From CAJQQK01 sp051010015 (GTDB lineage Bacteria > Pseudomonadota > Alphaproteobacteria > Rhizobiales > Hyphomicrobiaceae), in contig JBPCVZ010000326.1 in the NCBI GenBank assembly GCA_051010015.1, forward strand, positions 1-26,836: a stretch of DNA of 26,836 nucleotides, in the 5' to 3' direction. Below are positions 1-7,847 of this stretch, piece by piece. How positions within the stretch are numbered: the stretch's first letter is position 1; every line of letters starts with the position of its first letter. The position numbers were made by a program, and so were the translations under genes. The notes under the pieces are model-generated. The model was not told the origin of the DNA. It ran no database searches and saw only the letters and a list, made by a program, of their open reading frames with translations.

Positions 1-568
1 GGTAAACATGAAAAACGGCGATTCTACGGGTAAGGAACGCGGCACTCCGAACTCCAGTGAATAAACATTCGGCGGACTCCCTCTCGGCTGATTTCGAAGC
101 GAAGCAATTTCGAGCTTTCGCCGTCCATGAAATTCGTCACTCCGCTGAGTAAGTGGAATCCGAATTGCAACAGGATGCCAACCGAGAATCCGTTAAAGCC
201 GCAATGCATCATTAGCTTGCGCCGCCTCGACAATTCCAATCGCGATTCCGCATCGCCGTTCATTCGGCCCGGAGAACTGGAACGGGATGCCGTCGCCTTG
301 AAGTGCGAATGCTGCACAATGCCAGAAGTTCCAAGCAAACATAATCGCTAAAAGATGTCTTGTTCAGAGCGCTCACTCACGACATTACACCCACTCGCCG
401 CAGATGCGTTGGTTCGCGGCGCGCCAAACTTGCGATGCGGTCGCCAGCGAGACGCGAATGACGGAGTTCAACCGCTTCAGGTGACCCCAACGTGACCCCA
501 AAGCTAGATACGAAAAGCCAGAACGCCTCGCAAATAAGACTAAATGGATGTTTTATATAGGTAAAAAA
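1..568. other. Gene-free stretch 3' of tRNA-Phe
   Basis: I see no convincing gene here. The open frames on both strands are short, have no recognisable domain, and lack good ribosome binding sites. The only structured element is a 10-bp tandem repeat described separately. Because it directly follows the 3' end of a tRNA gene, a common integration site, this may be the edge or remnant of a mobile element. No integrase fragment and no second copy of the tRNA 3' end was found in these bases. Confidence 0.5.
481..501. repeat. Tandem 10-bp repeat, 11-bp period, near tRNA-Phe
   Basis: GTGACCCCAA occurs at 481-490 and again at 492-501, separated by one base, so the period is 11 bp, about one helical turn. 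Read on the minus strand it is two TTGGGGTCAC units starting about 70 bp beyond the tRNA-Phe CCA end. Exact short repeats at this spacing suggest protein-binding sites. From memory, tyrosine-integrase arm sites next to tRNA attachment sites often look like this, but that assignment is inference. It could also be a chance duplication. Confidence 0.45.
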
Positions 569-644
569 TGGTGCCCAGGGGCGGAATCGAACCACCGACA
601 CTGCGATTTTCAGTCGCATGCTCTACCAACTGAGCTACCTGGGC
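569..644 (-). tRNA. tRNA-Phe (GAA)
   Basis: On the minus strand the 76-nt gene runs from GCCCAGG to CCTGGGC plus discriminator A and an encoded CCA (569-571). All four arms can be drawn: acceptor stem of 7 bp, D arm with GCTCAGTTGGTAGAGC, anticodon loop CTGAAAA with anticodon GAA, and T arm with GGTTCGATTCC. It is the last gene of the leftward housekeeping block, about 120 bp after yacG. A TATATT box lies just upstream (652-657), but no good -35 was found at normal spacing. Confidence 0.97.
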
Positions 645-761
645 GGACCGGAATATACGCCGCAAGGCGCATCATCAACGGTCGAAGCGGTGCTTATAGG
701 TGTCTGCGAAGAGCCTGTCTAGTGGGGTTGACCGGAAAATCCTGGCGTCTAACCCGAGGCC

Positions 762-1007
762 TCAATGAAAGCCTTTGTCACCGCCACCATCCTCGTCGCG
801 TTGCCGTACTGATGCAGCTTGGCGCGCCAAATCCAACGCGTTGGCCTCGTCGCCGTCTTCATCTTCATCGGCGTTGCCACCGGCAATTGCATAGGCACCG
901 GACAACCACCGCGATAGGTCGACATCGGCGCAGCGCTTGGAACAGAACGGGCGATATCGATGCACCGTCGTATCCCCGCATTCGGGGCATATTCCCGTCT
1001 CTACCAC
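762..1007 (-). CDS. DNA gyrase inhibitor YacG (zinc-binding)
   Basis: This 81-residue protein has the YacG zinc site: CPEC at residues 7-10, and Cys22 and Cys26 in FCSKRC, followed by the conserved DLSRWL. In the family the single zinc is held by these four cysteines and the protein binds GyrB and inhibits gyrase. The C-terminal half is an acidic, low-complexity tail, as usual for YacG. It starts 4 bp after the maf stop codon, so the two genes are almost certainly co-transcribed. Length and context fit the family well. Confidence 0.93.
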   Translation of the reverse strand: MVETGICPECGDTTVHRYRPFCSKRCADVDLSRWLSGAYAIAGGNADEDEDGDEANALDLARQAASVRQRDEDGGGDKGFH

Positions 1008-1011
1008 TGCC

Positions 1012-1707
1012 TCAGGTCTCCAAAGCCGCCGCAGAGCCCCACTCGGAATGTAGCAACAAACCTTCGCCGGACAGTAGGCCCGAAACTTCCGTTAGCGGCA
1101 GGCCAACCACGTTCGTATAGGAGCCAACCAATTTCTGAACAAAACAACCGGCCAGTCCCTGAATGGCATAGCCGCCGGCCTTTCCGCGCCATTCGCGCGA
1201 GGCGATGTAAGCTTCGATCTCCCGACGAGAGAGGCGCTTGAATCGAATGCGAGTTTCGACAATCCGCGTGCGCACACGATCATCCGGCGATATCACGCAG
1301 ATGCCCGTGTATACCTTGTGAGCACGACCTGAAAGCAGCTCCAGCGACGCCACCGCCTGCTCGACAACTTCCGGCTTGCCGAGCACACGGCTGCCGACAG
1401 CGACGACCGTATCGGCGGCCAGAACCATGGCATCGGCCAACTCCGGGTCTTCTGCGATCTGGTCTCTTGAAGTCTCAGCCTTGCTACGCGCGAGGCGCGC
1501 GGCCAGTGTGCGTGGCATCTCTCCGCGCCGCGGCGTCTCGTCAATCGATGCGGGGCGCAGCGCGTCCGGGGTAATGCCAATCTGTGCAAGCAGCGTCAGC
1601 CGCCGAGGCGAACCACTGGCCAGTACCAATCGGGGCTCGGACCGCTCCCGGCGGCCATCGCCGCGGCGACGTGCAAGCTCTTTCCTCAGCGTGTCGCGGC
1701 GTTTCAC
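1012..1707 (-). CDS. Maf family nucleotide pyrophosphatase
   Basis: Maf proteins hydrolyse non-canonical or modified nucleoside triphosphates and are linked to septum inhibition. The signature RLVLASGSPRR, the ASIDETPRRGE segment, and LAADTVVAVGSRVLGKP with its catalytic Asp are all present, followed by GYAIQGLAG and the end of the fold. The start is uncertain. The frame is open to an ATG at 1755, which would overlap infA by 41 bp. I use a GTG at 1707, 7 bp after the infA stop, although no clear Shine-Dalgarno supports either. Even so the N-terminus is about 20 residues longer than a typical Maf. It sits between infA and yacG in one run. Confidence 0.88.
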   Translation of the reverse strand: MKRRDTLRKELARRRGDGRRERSEPRLVLASGSPRRLTLLAQIGITPDALRPASIDETPRRGEMPRTLAARLARSKAETSRDQIAEDPELADAMVLAADTVVAVGSRVLGKPEVVEQAVASLELLSGRAHKVYTGICVISPDDRVRTRIVETRIRFKRLSRREIEAYIASREWRGKAGGYAIQGLAGCFVQKLVGSYTNVVGLPLTEVSGLLSGEGLLLHSEWGSAAALET

Positions 1708-1714
1708 ATCGGCT

Positions 1715-1933
1715 TTATTTGAAGCGATAGGTAATCCGGCCTTTTGTAAGATCATAAGGCGTCATCTCAACTTGAACCTTGTCGCCAGCCAGAACCCTTA
1801 TTCGATTCTTGCGCATGCGCCCCGCTGTGTGGGCAATAATTTCGTGTCCATTTTCGAGCTTCACGCGGAACGTTGCGTTCGGCAACAGTTCTGAAACCAC
1901 GCCAGGAAACTCGAGGAGTTCCTCTTTCGCCAT
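1715..1933 (-). CDS. Translation initiation factor IF-1
   Basis: This is a 72-residue S1/OB-fold protein beginning MAKEELLEFPG and ending RITYRFK, the full length of IF-1. It binds the ribosomal A site during initiation with IF-2 and IF-3. The frame stays open upstream, but this ATG is preceded by AGAGAGG (1938-1944) at good spacing and matches the family start. In related genomes infA follows the phosphatase gene directly. Here a plus-strand cytochrome gene intervenes, so infA must have its own promoter in 1934-2200. I could not pick a convincing -35/-10 pair there. Confidence 0.96.
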   Translation of the reverse strand: MAKEELLEFPGVVSELLPNATFRVKLENGHEIIAHTAGRMRKNRIRVLAGDKVQVEMTPYDLTKGRITYRFK

Positions 1934-2200
1934 GTAACCTCTCTGAGTGCGAATTTGTGGCGGAGAATGCGCCGTCAAGGCGGCGAAAGCAAGGTCGTTT
2001 CAAAGGTTTTGTACGCCGAGAGCCGATCAACTTGGTTTTGATTGGCCGAGACTGGTCAAAAACCGCTATTTACATGTTGTGTGTACCATACGCCTGCTTC
2101 GACCTGTGCAAAGCCCTGTCGGACCGCCAGTCTGGGCCAATGAGCACGACAATTGCGTGCGGGCAGGCATGGATGCGCCGGAGACATGGAGGCTTTGCAA

Positions 2201-3373
2201 ATGCGCAGTCAAACGGCCACCGGCCGTAACATGGCCAATTGCCGCCCTCGACTCGCCCTTTTGCGCCGGCCAGCATGGGCATGGCTGCATGGCATTGTGC
2301 TGGCTGTCACGGTCCTTTCCGGGCACGCACCGGCTGCCACCGCAAAGGACTTCACCTGGCGATTGCCGGTTGGCATGGCGCCACCACCGGTACCCGCGAG
2401 CAATCCCATGTCATCGGCGAAAATCGAGCTGGGCCGCCGCTTGTTCTTTGATATCCGGCTTTCCGGACCAGGCTACATGGCCTGCGCGACGTGCCACAAA
2501 CCCGAGCTGGCATTCACCGATGGGCGCAAAGTCGCGATCGGCGTCACCGGCCAGCGCCATACGCGCAACTCGCCAACACTCACGAATGTCGCATATCTCA
2601 GTCGTTTCGGCTGGGCCCAACCCAAGCACGAAGTGCTCGAAGTGCAACTGCGCCGGCCCATGTTCGGTGAAAACCCGATCGAAATGGGCACGCTCGGCCA
2701 CGAGGTCCCCGTGCTCACGCACATCCGCTCGAACAGTGTCTATCGCCAACTCTTCGAGACGGCCTTCGCGGGCGAGGCAACCGCATCGGGTGATGCAATT
2801 TCGTTTGATAACATCGGCCGCGCCATTGCAGCCTTCCAGCGCACGATCGTGTCGGCCAATGCTCCCTACGACAAGTTCGTTGGCGGCGATCAGACAGCCT
2901 TGTCCGCCGCGGCCCGGCGCGGATTGCGGTTGTTCTCGAGTGCGCGCTTGAACTGCAGTAAGTGCCACGTGCCGCCCTTCTTTACGGACGCTATCGGTGA
3001 CGTCCGCTTCCACAACACCGGGCTTTACAATGTTGACGGCACCGGCCGCCTGCCGGGAACTGATCAAGGGCTCACCAATGAAACCAAAATGCCGGCGGAT
3101 ATTGGGCGATTTCGCACGCCGACGTTGCGCAATATCAAGATCACCGCGCCCTACATGCATGACGGATCGGTCGCCTCGCTCAAAGAGGTGATCGACCACT
3201 ATGCCGCCGGCGGGCGCGCGGCACTGCATGGTGCTCCATCGCCGCTGCGATCACCTCTGGTCCGTGGCTTCAGAATCTCTGCGAGTGAACGCCAGGACGT
3301 CATCGCATTTCTGGACAGCCTCACGGACACAACATTCCTCGCTGAACCAAGTTTTCGCTCGCCCTACCAATGA
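2201..3373 (+). CDS. MbnH-family di-heme c-type cytochrome (CcP/MauG superfamily), exported
   Basis: This is a 390-residue exported protein with two haem c motifs, CATCH at 95-99 and CSKCH at 252-256. They lie in the two-domain layout of the bacterial di-haem peroxidase/MauG superfamily. Segments such as RNSPTLTNVAY, FGENPIEMG, FRTPTLRNI and APYMHDGS are typical of the MbnH (TIGR04039) branch, which uses peroxide to oxidise a tryptophan on its partner MbnP. No MbnP gene is present in the window. The start at 2201 is chosen because GGAGG (2186-2190) precedes it by 8 bp. A basic region, a hydrophobic stretch and an Ala-rich cleavage site around residue 48 make a Sec signal. It is divergent from infA and convergent with the phosphatase gene, 28 bp away. 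Other di-haem peroxidase branches remain possible. Confidence 0.85.
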   Translation: MRSQTATGRNMANCRPRLALLRRPAWAWLHGIVLAVTVLSGHAPAATAKDFTWRLPVGMAPPPVPASNPMSSAKIELGRRLFFDIRLSGPGYMACATCHKPELAFTDGRKVAIGVTGQRHTRNSPTLTNVAYLSRFGWAQPKHEVLEVQLRRPMFGENPIEMGTLGHEVPVLTHIRSNSVYRQLFETAFAGEATASGDAISFDNIGRAIAAFQRTIVSANAPYDKFVGGDQTALSAAARRGLRLFSSARLNCSKCHVPPFFTDAIGDVRFHNTGLYNVDGTGRLPGTDQGLTNETKMPADIGRFRTPTLRNIKITAPYMHDGSVASLKEVIDHYAAGGRAALHGAPSPLRSPLVRGFRISASERQDVIAFLDSLTDTTFLAEPSFRSPYQ

Positions 3374-3401
3374 TCATGCACAGCGCGCGATCGGCACCCG
3401 T

Positions 3402-3860
3402 TCACAGGCTCGGGCCGCCTGCGAAATTGAATCGCTGCTTGATCGTCGAGAACAACTGGTCACGGACTTCGCGGTAACTCGCGAGCACCTGTTCGCGATT
3501 GCCCTGGCCGACCATGATCGACGCATCGAATGTCGGCCAGTACTCCACTTCCACCGCCATCGTACGTGTGAGCTCCAGCGCCTGGTGATGAGCTTCCGGA
3601 GACAGCGTCACGATCAAATCAAATGACGTATCATGCAGATCGGCGATGACCTGCGGCTGGTGGCGCGATACATCGATCGCGATCTCCTCCATGACCGCAT
3701 CGACGAACGGGTCATGCTCGCCTTCACGGGCGCCGGCAGAGGTAACGTAGACCCGGTTGCCGGCGAGGTGTCGCAGAATCGCAGCGGCCATCACCGAACG
3801 GACGGCGTTCATCGTGCACGCGAACAGGACGGCTGATGGCAGCCCCAACGTGCGCGGCAT
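3402..3860 (-). CDS. Low-molecular-weight protein-tyrosine-phosphatase-like / ArsC-type phosphatase
   Basis: This 152-residue protein carries the P-loop C15-TMNAV-R21-S (CX5RS) near the N-terminus, the hallmark of the low-molecular-weight phosphatase/arsenate reductase fold. The late acidic loop reads YWPTFDAS, so the usual Asp-Pro general-acid motif is Asp-Ala here. The substrate cannot be told from sequence, and the family member in this operon position has no firm role that I know of. It begins 4 bp after the UPF0262 stop and has GGAAGG upstream inside the end of that gene, which argues for co-translation with UPF0262 and hisD. Confidence 0.85.
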   Translation of the reverse strand: MPRTLGLPSAVLFACTMNAVRSVMAAAILRHLAGNRVYVTSAGAREGEHDPFVDAVMEEIAIDVSRHQPQVIADLHDTSFDLIVTLSPEAHHQALELTRTMAVEVEYWPTFDASIMVGQGNREQVLASYREVRDQLFSTIKQRFNFAGGPSL

Positions 3861-3864
3861 CCGC

Positions 3865-4368
3865 TCACACCTTCCAATAGAGCGAGCAGATCAATGTGAA
3901 CAGCCGTCTCGAAGTCGAATGATCGATTGTGATTTTGCCTCTCAGGCGATCGCATAAGAGCTGACTGCCTTCATCGTGCAGGCCACGCCGCCCCATATCG
4001 ATCGTCTGGATTTTCGCAGGCGGTGCCGACTTGATCGCCTCGTAGTAACTGTCGCAAATCATGAAATAGTCTTTCATGATTCGACGTAGCGGTGAAAACG
4101 ACAGCACGTGCGTGATCAGCTGGTCGTCATTCTCGCTCGTTACATCAAAAACCAACCGATCATCGAGACGGCCAAGCTTGAGCTTGTAGGGACCTTCATC
4201 GCGGTCGTTCAGGGCAAAGGAGTTTTCGTCGAGCAGGTCATAGATGGCAACCTCGCGGTCATGCCGGGCGGCCTGATTGACCCGCACAGACAGAGATGTC
4301 TCATCGAGATTGATCTCGATCAGCCGATTGCGCGAGAGTTCTGTAGATGGTTGGACTGACTCCGGCAT
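3865..4368 (-). CDS. UPF0262 family protein
   Basis: This 167-residue protein matches UPF0262 throughout: an early RLIEINLDE, then VAIYDLLDENSF, RRIMKDYFMICDSYYEAI, IDMGRRGLHDEGS and the terminal RRLFTLICSLYW. The family is largely alphaproteobacterial and of unknown function. It follows hisD by 5 bp and precedes the phosphatase gene by 4 bp, so all three are a tight transcription unit. No signal peptide or membrane segment is visible, so it is likely cytoplasmic. Confidence 0.92.
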   Translation of the reverse strand: MPESVQPSTELSRNRLIEINLDETSLSVRVNQAARHDREVAIYDLLDENSFALNDRDEGPYKLKLGRLDDRLVFDVTSENDDQLITHVLSFSPLRRIMKDYFMICDSYYEAIKSAPPAKIQTIDMGRRGLHDEGSQLLCDRLRGKITIDHSTSRRLFTLICSLYWKV

Positions 4369-4373
4369 AGCGT

Positions 4374-5675
4374 CTATCCATTTCTCGGTTTGAGGCGAAC
4401 CTCAACGGAACGACGATGCGCTTCGAGACCTTCGGCGCGCGCCAACGTCATCGCAGCCGCGCCGAGGTGGGCAAGAGACGCATCATCGAGCTTGATGATG
4501 GAAGTTCGCTTCATGAAATCAAGCACGCCGAGGCCGGATGAAAAACGTGCGCTGCGCGCCGTCGGTAGGACGTGGTTGGTGCCAGCAACGTAGTCACCGA
4601 TAACTTCCGGTGTCAGTTTGCCAAGAAAGATCGCGCCGGCGTTCGATATCTGCTCCGCCAACCCTTCGCAGTTCGCCGTCGCAATCTGCAGATGTTCGGC
4701 GGCAAGCCGGTTGGCCAGCGGCGGCGCCTCGTCCAGGCTTTCGAGGAGGATGATGCCGCCGAAATCACGCCAGCTGGCACGCGCGATCTCTTCGCGGCTC
4801 AGCTCTTTGAGTTGCCGCTCGACCGCTGCGGCAACCGCATCGGCAAAGTCAACACTGTCCGTCATCAGGATCGATTGTGCTGCGCTGTCGTGCTCTGCCT
4901 GGGCAAGCAGATCGGCTGCGATCCACTCCGGATCATTGTCCGCATCTGCGATCACCAGCACTTCAGACGGCCCGGCAATGGAGTCTATGCCGACCGTGCC
5001 GAAAACCTGGCGCTTGGCCGCCGCGACATAGGCATTGCCCGGCCCGACAATCGCAGAAACCGGCTCGATAGTTTCGGTGCCGTGGGCCAGCGCTGCAATG
5101 GCCTGGGCGCCACCGACCCGGTAGATTTCATCGACACCAGCAAGCTCGGCGGCGGCAAGCACCAATGGATTGATCACGCCATCCGGCGTCGGCACCGTCA
5201 TGACAACCCGCGCCACGCCGGCAACCTTGGCCGGCACCGCGTTCATGATCACCGAACTTGGATAGGATGCAAGGCCGCCTGGCACGTAAAGACCGACCGC
5301 ATCAACCGGCGTCCAGCGATCACCCAGTTCCGCGCCTGTTTCGTCGCGATAACGGTGGCTCTCAGGCCGCTGGCGCAAATGGTGCGCATGCACGCGTTGG
5401 TGCGCCAGCCCAAGCGCGTCGAGGGCTTCCTGCGTGCAATCAGCCGACGCTGCCGCAATCTCGTCTTGGCTGATGCGCAGCGTGTCGTTCGTCAGTTGCA
5501 GGCGATCAAAGCGTGCCGTGTAGTCGACAAGGGCGCGATCGCCGTCGCTGCGTACTCGCTCGATGATCTCGCGCACGGTGGCGTCGACATCGACCGAGAC
5601 TTCCCGCTTGAGCGACAGGAAGGACGCAAAGGCTGTCTCGAAGTCCGGGTCCTGAGATCTGAGCCGCTGCGGCAT
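4374..5675 (-). CDS. Histidinol dehydrogenase
   Basis: HisD carries out the last two steps of histidine synthesis, oxidising L-histidinol to L-histidine with two NAD+. The 433-residue length is normal. Visible landmarks are GLYVPGG (128-134), GPGNAYVAAAKRQ (211-223) and IAGPSEVLV. The zinc ligands appear as Gln259, His262, Asp361 and His420, and the catalytic Glu-His pair is at 327-328. The start has AAGGA 6 bp upstream. It lies 60 bp downstream of DUF2948 and tightly upstream of UPF0262. It stands alone here without other his genes. Confidence 0.97.
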   Translation of the reverse strand: MPQRLRSQDPDFETAFASFLSLKREVSVDVDATVREIIERVRSDGDRALVDYTARFDRLQLTNDTLRISQDEIAAASADCTQEALDALGLAHQRVHAHHLRQRPESHRYRDETGAELGDRWTPVDAVGLYVPGGLASYPSSVIMNAVPAKVAGVARVVMTVPTPDGVINPLVLAAAELAGVDEIYRVGGAQAIAALAHGTETIEPVSAIVGPGNAYVAAAKRQVFGTVGIDSIAGPSEVLVIADADNDPEWIAADLLAQAEHDSAAQSILMTDSVDFADAVAAAVERQLKELSREEIARASWRDFGGIILLESLDEAPPLANRLAAEHLQIATANCEGLAEQISNAGAIFLGKLTPEVIGDYVAGTNHVLPTARSARFSSGLGVLDFMKRTSIIKLDDASLAHLGAAAMTLARAEGLEAHRRSVEVRLKPRNG

Positions 5676-5735
5676 GACTTTTCCTTGCTTTGACGCCTTC
5701 TCGATGCGCTGTCGTCCGTGGTCGAGATCGAGAGA

Positions 5736-6203
5736 TCAAGTATCGGTGTGTTCCGGTCGCGAGCCCGTCGCCCAAACAGCGCCGAGATCGCGCATTTCCG
5801 CCTCGATGTATTCCACGTCGAGACGAATAGCAGCATCTCCGGCAAAAATCAGCGACACAGAGCCGGACGGATCGCCCTGGGCCCGCGCCTCAAACTGAAT
5901 CGCAAGCAGATTGAGCACACGCTTCTTGTCGGTCAGGTCGATATCCTTCAGTCGTGCCGCCGTCACCTGCTCGAAGCGCAACGCTGTACGATGGCGTGCA
6001 AATGCCGGTTTGCCGCCCTCGGAGGGAGGACCGCTCGGCGTATTTTGCGCGGCGGCCCAGTCAAATCGGTTGAGCAGCGCGGCAAAGCGCTTATCCCGCG
6101 GCAAATAGGCGATATCCGCAACCGTTAACACAGCGTCCTGCAAGTGCGCCGAGACGATTTGCAGGTCTTCAGGCTCAAGCGCAATGAGTTTTAGATCGGT
6201 CAT
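5736..6203 (-). CDS. DUF2948 family protein
   Basis: This protein of about 155 residues, beginning MTDLKLIALEPEDL, fits the DUF2948 family found between murA and hisD in many Hyphomicrobiales. Conserved stretches seen are DAVLTVADIAYLP, RFAALLNRFDW and IRLDVEYIEAEMRDLG. The function is unknown, and there is no signal peptide or membrane helix. The frame also allows an ATG at 6218. I prefer 6203 because it gives the family N-terminus, but neither start has a strong ribosome binding site. It lies 100 bp after murA. Confidence 0.88.
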   Translation of the reverse strand: MTDLKLIALEPEDLQIVSAHLQDAVLTVADIAYLPRDKRFAALLNRFDWAAAQNTPSGPPSEGGKPAFARHRTALRFEQVTAARLKDIDLTDKKRVLNLLAIQFEARAQGDPSGSVSLIFAGDAAIRLDVEYIEAEMRDLGAVWATGSRPEHTDT

Positions 6204-6303
6204 GAAACGGCTTTGCATGCGTTGGCGGGCGAAGCTTTTCAGATAGCGAGCCTACGGGCCGCATGCAACCACCACGACGGGACCATGCAAGGCCCGTGTC
6301 CGC

Positions 6304-7596
6304 TCAGTCCCCGACCAAACGCTCGATATCGGCGCCACAATTCGACAGCTTTTCCTCAAGCTTCTCGAAGCCCCGGTCAAGGTGATAGACGCGGTTGATG
6401 ATCGTTTCGCCTTCCGCAACCAGCGCCCCGATCGCTAACGAGACCGATGCGCGCAGGTCTGTCGCCATGACCGGTGCGCCGCGCAACTTTTCGACACCAC
6501 GTACCGTCGCCGAATCGCCGTTGAGCTGGATATCAGCACCAAAACGCGCAAGTTCCTGAACATGCATGAAGCGATTTTCGAATATCGTTTCACGAATCAC
6601 ACTGGTCCCGTCCGCTGTCGCCATAAGCCCCATGAACTGGGCCTGGAGATCGGTCGGAAAACCGGGAAATGGCTGCGTTTCGACCGATACCGGCCGGATG
6701 CCGCTGCCATTGCGCCGCACGCGAACACCGGCATCCGTATCACTCACCTCGGCGCCGGTCTGTTCAATCACGTCAAATGCAGTGGCCAGTAGGTCACGGC
6801 GGGCACCAACAAGCTCGATGTCGCCGCCGGTTGCCGCCACGGCCATGGCAAAGGTTCCGGTTTCGATGCGGTCGGGCAGCACGCTATGGACTGCGCCCTC
6901 AAGGCGGTCGACTCCCTGTATGTGCAAGGTCGACGTACCGATCCCCTCTATCCGCGCGCCCATCTTGTTGAGACAGGCGGCAACATCGCCGATTTCCGGT
7001 TCGCGTGCTGCGTTCTCGATAATCGTCTCGCCCTTGGCGAGCGTCGAGGCCATCAGCACGTTGTGCGTCGCGCCAACCGAGACTTTCGGGAAGGTAATGC
7101 GATTGCCGGTCAACCCGCCAGGCGCCCTGGCAACGACATAGCCCGCATCGATATCGATTTCGGCGCCAAGGCGCTTGAGCCCCATAAGGTGGAGATCGAC
7201 TGGCCGCGTCCCGATCGCACAACCGCCCGGCAGCGAAACACGGGCTTGATGCATGCGCGCAAGAAGTGGCCCGAGCACCCAAAAACTCGCCCGCATGCGT
7301 GACACTAGTTCATATGGCGCAGTCGTATCCACGATTTCACGGGCATCGAAATGAAACGTCTCGCCAATATAGGCCGCCCGGCCCGGACGCTTGCCGTCGA
7401 CCTGATGATCAAGCCCATGATTGCGCAGGATACGGGCGAGCAGATTGACGTCCGCCAGGTTCGGTACGTTCTTCAAGGTGAGACGGTCCGGCGTCAGCAG
7501 GCTGGCGATCATCAGCGGCAACGCCGCGTTTTTCGCCCCCGAGACCGGAATTTGGCCGTTGAGCTGATGGCCACCAACGATTTTGATGCGATCCAT
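6304..7596 (-). CDS. UDP-N-acetylglucosamine 1-carboxyvinyltransferase MurA
   Basis: MurA transfers enolpyruvate from PEP to UDP-GlcNAc, the first committed step of peptidoglycan synthesis in the cytoplasm. The 430-residue protein has Lys22-Asn23 in SGAKNAALP, Cys126 in LPGGCAIGT, the residue that fosfomycin alkylates, Asp in FPTDLQAQFM and Arg in TDLRASVSL. The gene has GAGGGA 5 bp before its ATG. It is the first large gene of the leftward block and is preceded by a small charged protein 83 bp upstream. With Cys present, the enzyme is expected to be of the fosfomycin-sensitive type. Confidence 0.97.
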   Translation of the reverse strand: MDRIKIVGGHQLNGQIPVSGAKNAALPLMIASLLTPDRLTLKNVPNLADVNLLARILRNHGLDHQVDGKRPGRAAYIGETFHFDAREIVDTTAPYELVSRMRASFWVLGPLLARMHQARVSLPGGCAIGTRPVDLHLMGLKRLGAEIDIDAGYVVARAPGGLTGNRITFPKVSVGATHNVLMASTLAKGETIIENAAREPEIGDVAACLNKMGARIEGIGTSTLHIQGVDRLEGAVHSVLPDRIETGTFAMAVAATGGDIELVGARRDLLATAFDVIEQTGAEVSDTDAGVRVRRNGSGIRPVSVETQPFPGFPTDLQAQFMGLMATADGTSVIRETIFENRFMHVQELARFGADIQLNGDSATVRGVEKLRGAPVMATDLRASVSLAIGALVAEGETIINRVYHLDRGFEKLEEKLSNCGADIERLVGD

Positions 7597-7679
7597 ACTG
7601 GTCCCTCGTCTTGTTGTAGGCTATCGCCGGCGCAGCCGTTCGTGCACCCGTACGCTGCGCAGTATGCCGGATTCGCGAT

Positions 7680-7847
7680 CTAGATGCTGTCCGGGCTCGT
7701 TGATTTCCGCGCCCGGGCATATTCCTTGCGCTTCTTGAGGTTTTCGCGAAGCTGTTGCGCCAGACGCTCTTGCCGCTCAGCACTGCGGGCCTTTCCGGCT
7801 TGTTTGGGCTTCTCGGCGCCATCGCGGTCAGATTTCGTCGCTGACAT
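7680..7847 (-). CDS. Small highly charged protein, 55 aa
   Basis: This short frame encodes a 55-residue protein starting MSATKSDRDGAEKPK and ending KSTSPDSI. The middle, about residues 22-48, is rich in Arg, Lys, Glu and Gln and looks like one amphipathic or coiled helix (AERQERLAQQLRENLKKRK). From memory, small proteins of this type lie upstream of murA in rhizobia. Two further in-frame ATGs at 7856 and 7859 are alternative starts, and AGGGA upstream fits 7856 about as well. The function is unknown; a nucleic-acid-binding or regulatory role would be a guess. It is co-directional with murA, 83 bp away. Confidence 0.65.
   Translation of the reverse strand: MSATKSDRDGAEKPKQAGKARSAERQERLAQQLRENLKKRKEYARARKSTSPDSI

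Noticed and set aside
377..619. Minus-strand frame overlapping the tRNA-Phe 3' half, possible integrase end
   Set aside because: It begins inside the tRNA gene and shows no tyrosine-recombinase motif (no R-H-R-Y residues); only the tandem repeat is kept as a signal.
2411..3229. Minus-strand frame of 272 residues opposite the di-haem enzyme
   Set aside because: Antisense shadow; the plus strand carries both CxxCH motifs, a signal peptide and a good ribosome binding site.
4572..5693. Plus-strand frame of 373 residues opposite hisD
   Set aside because: Complete shadow of a well-supported histidinol dehydrogenase gene; no domain of its own.
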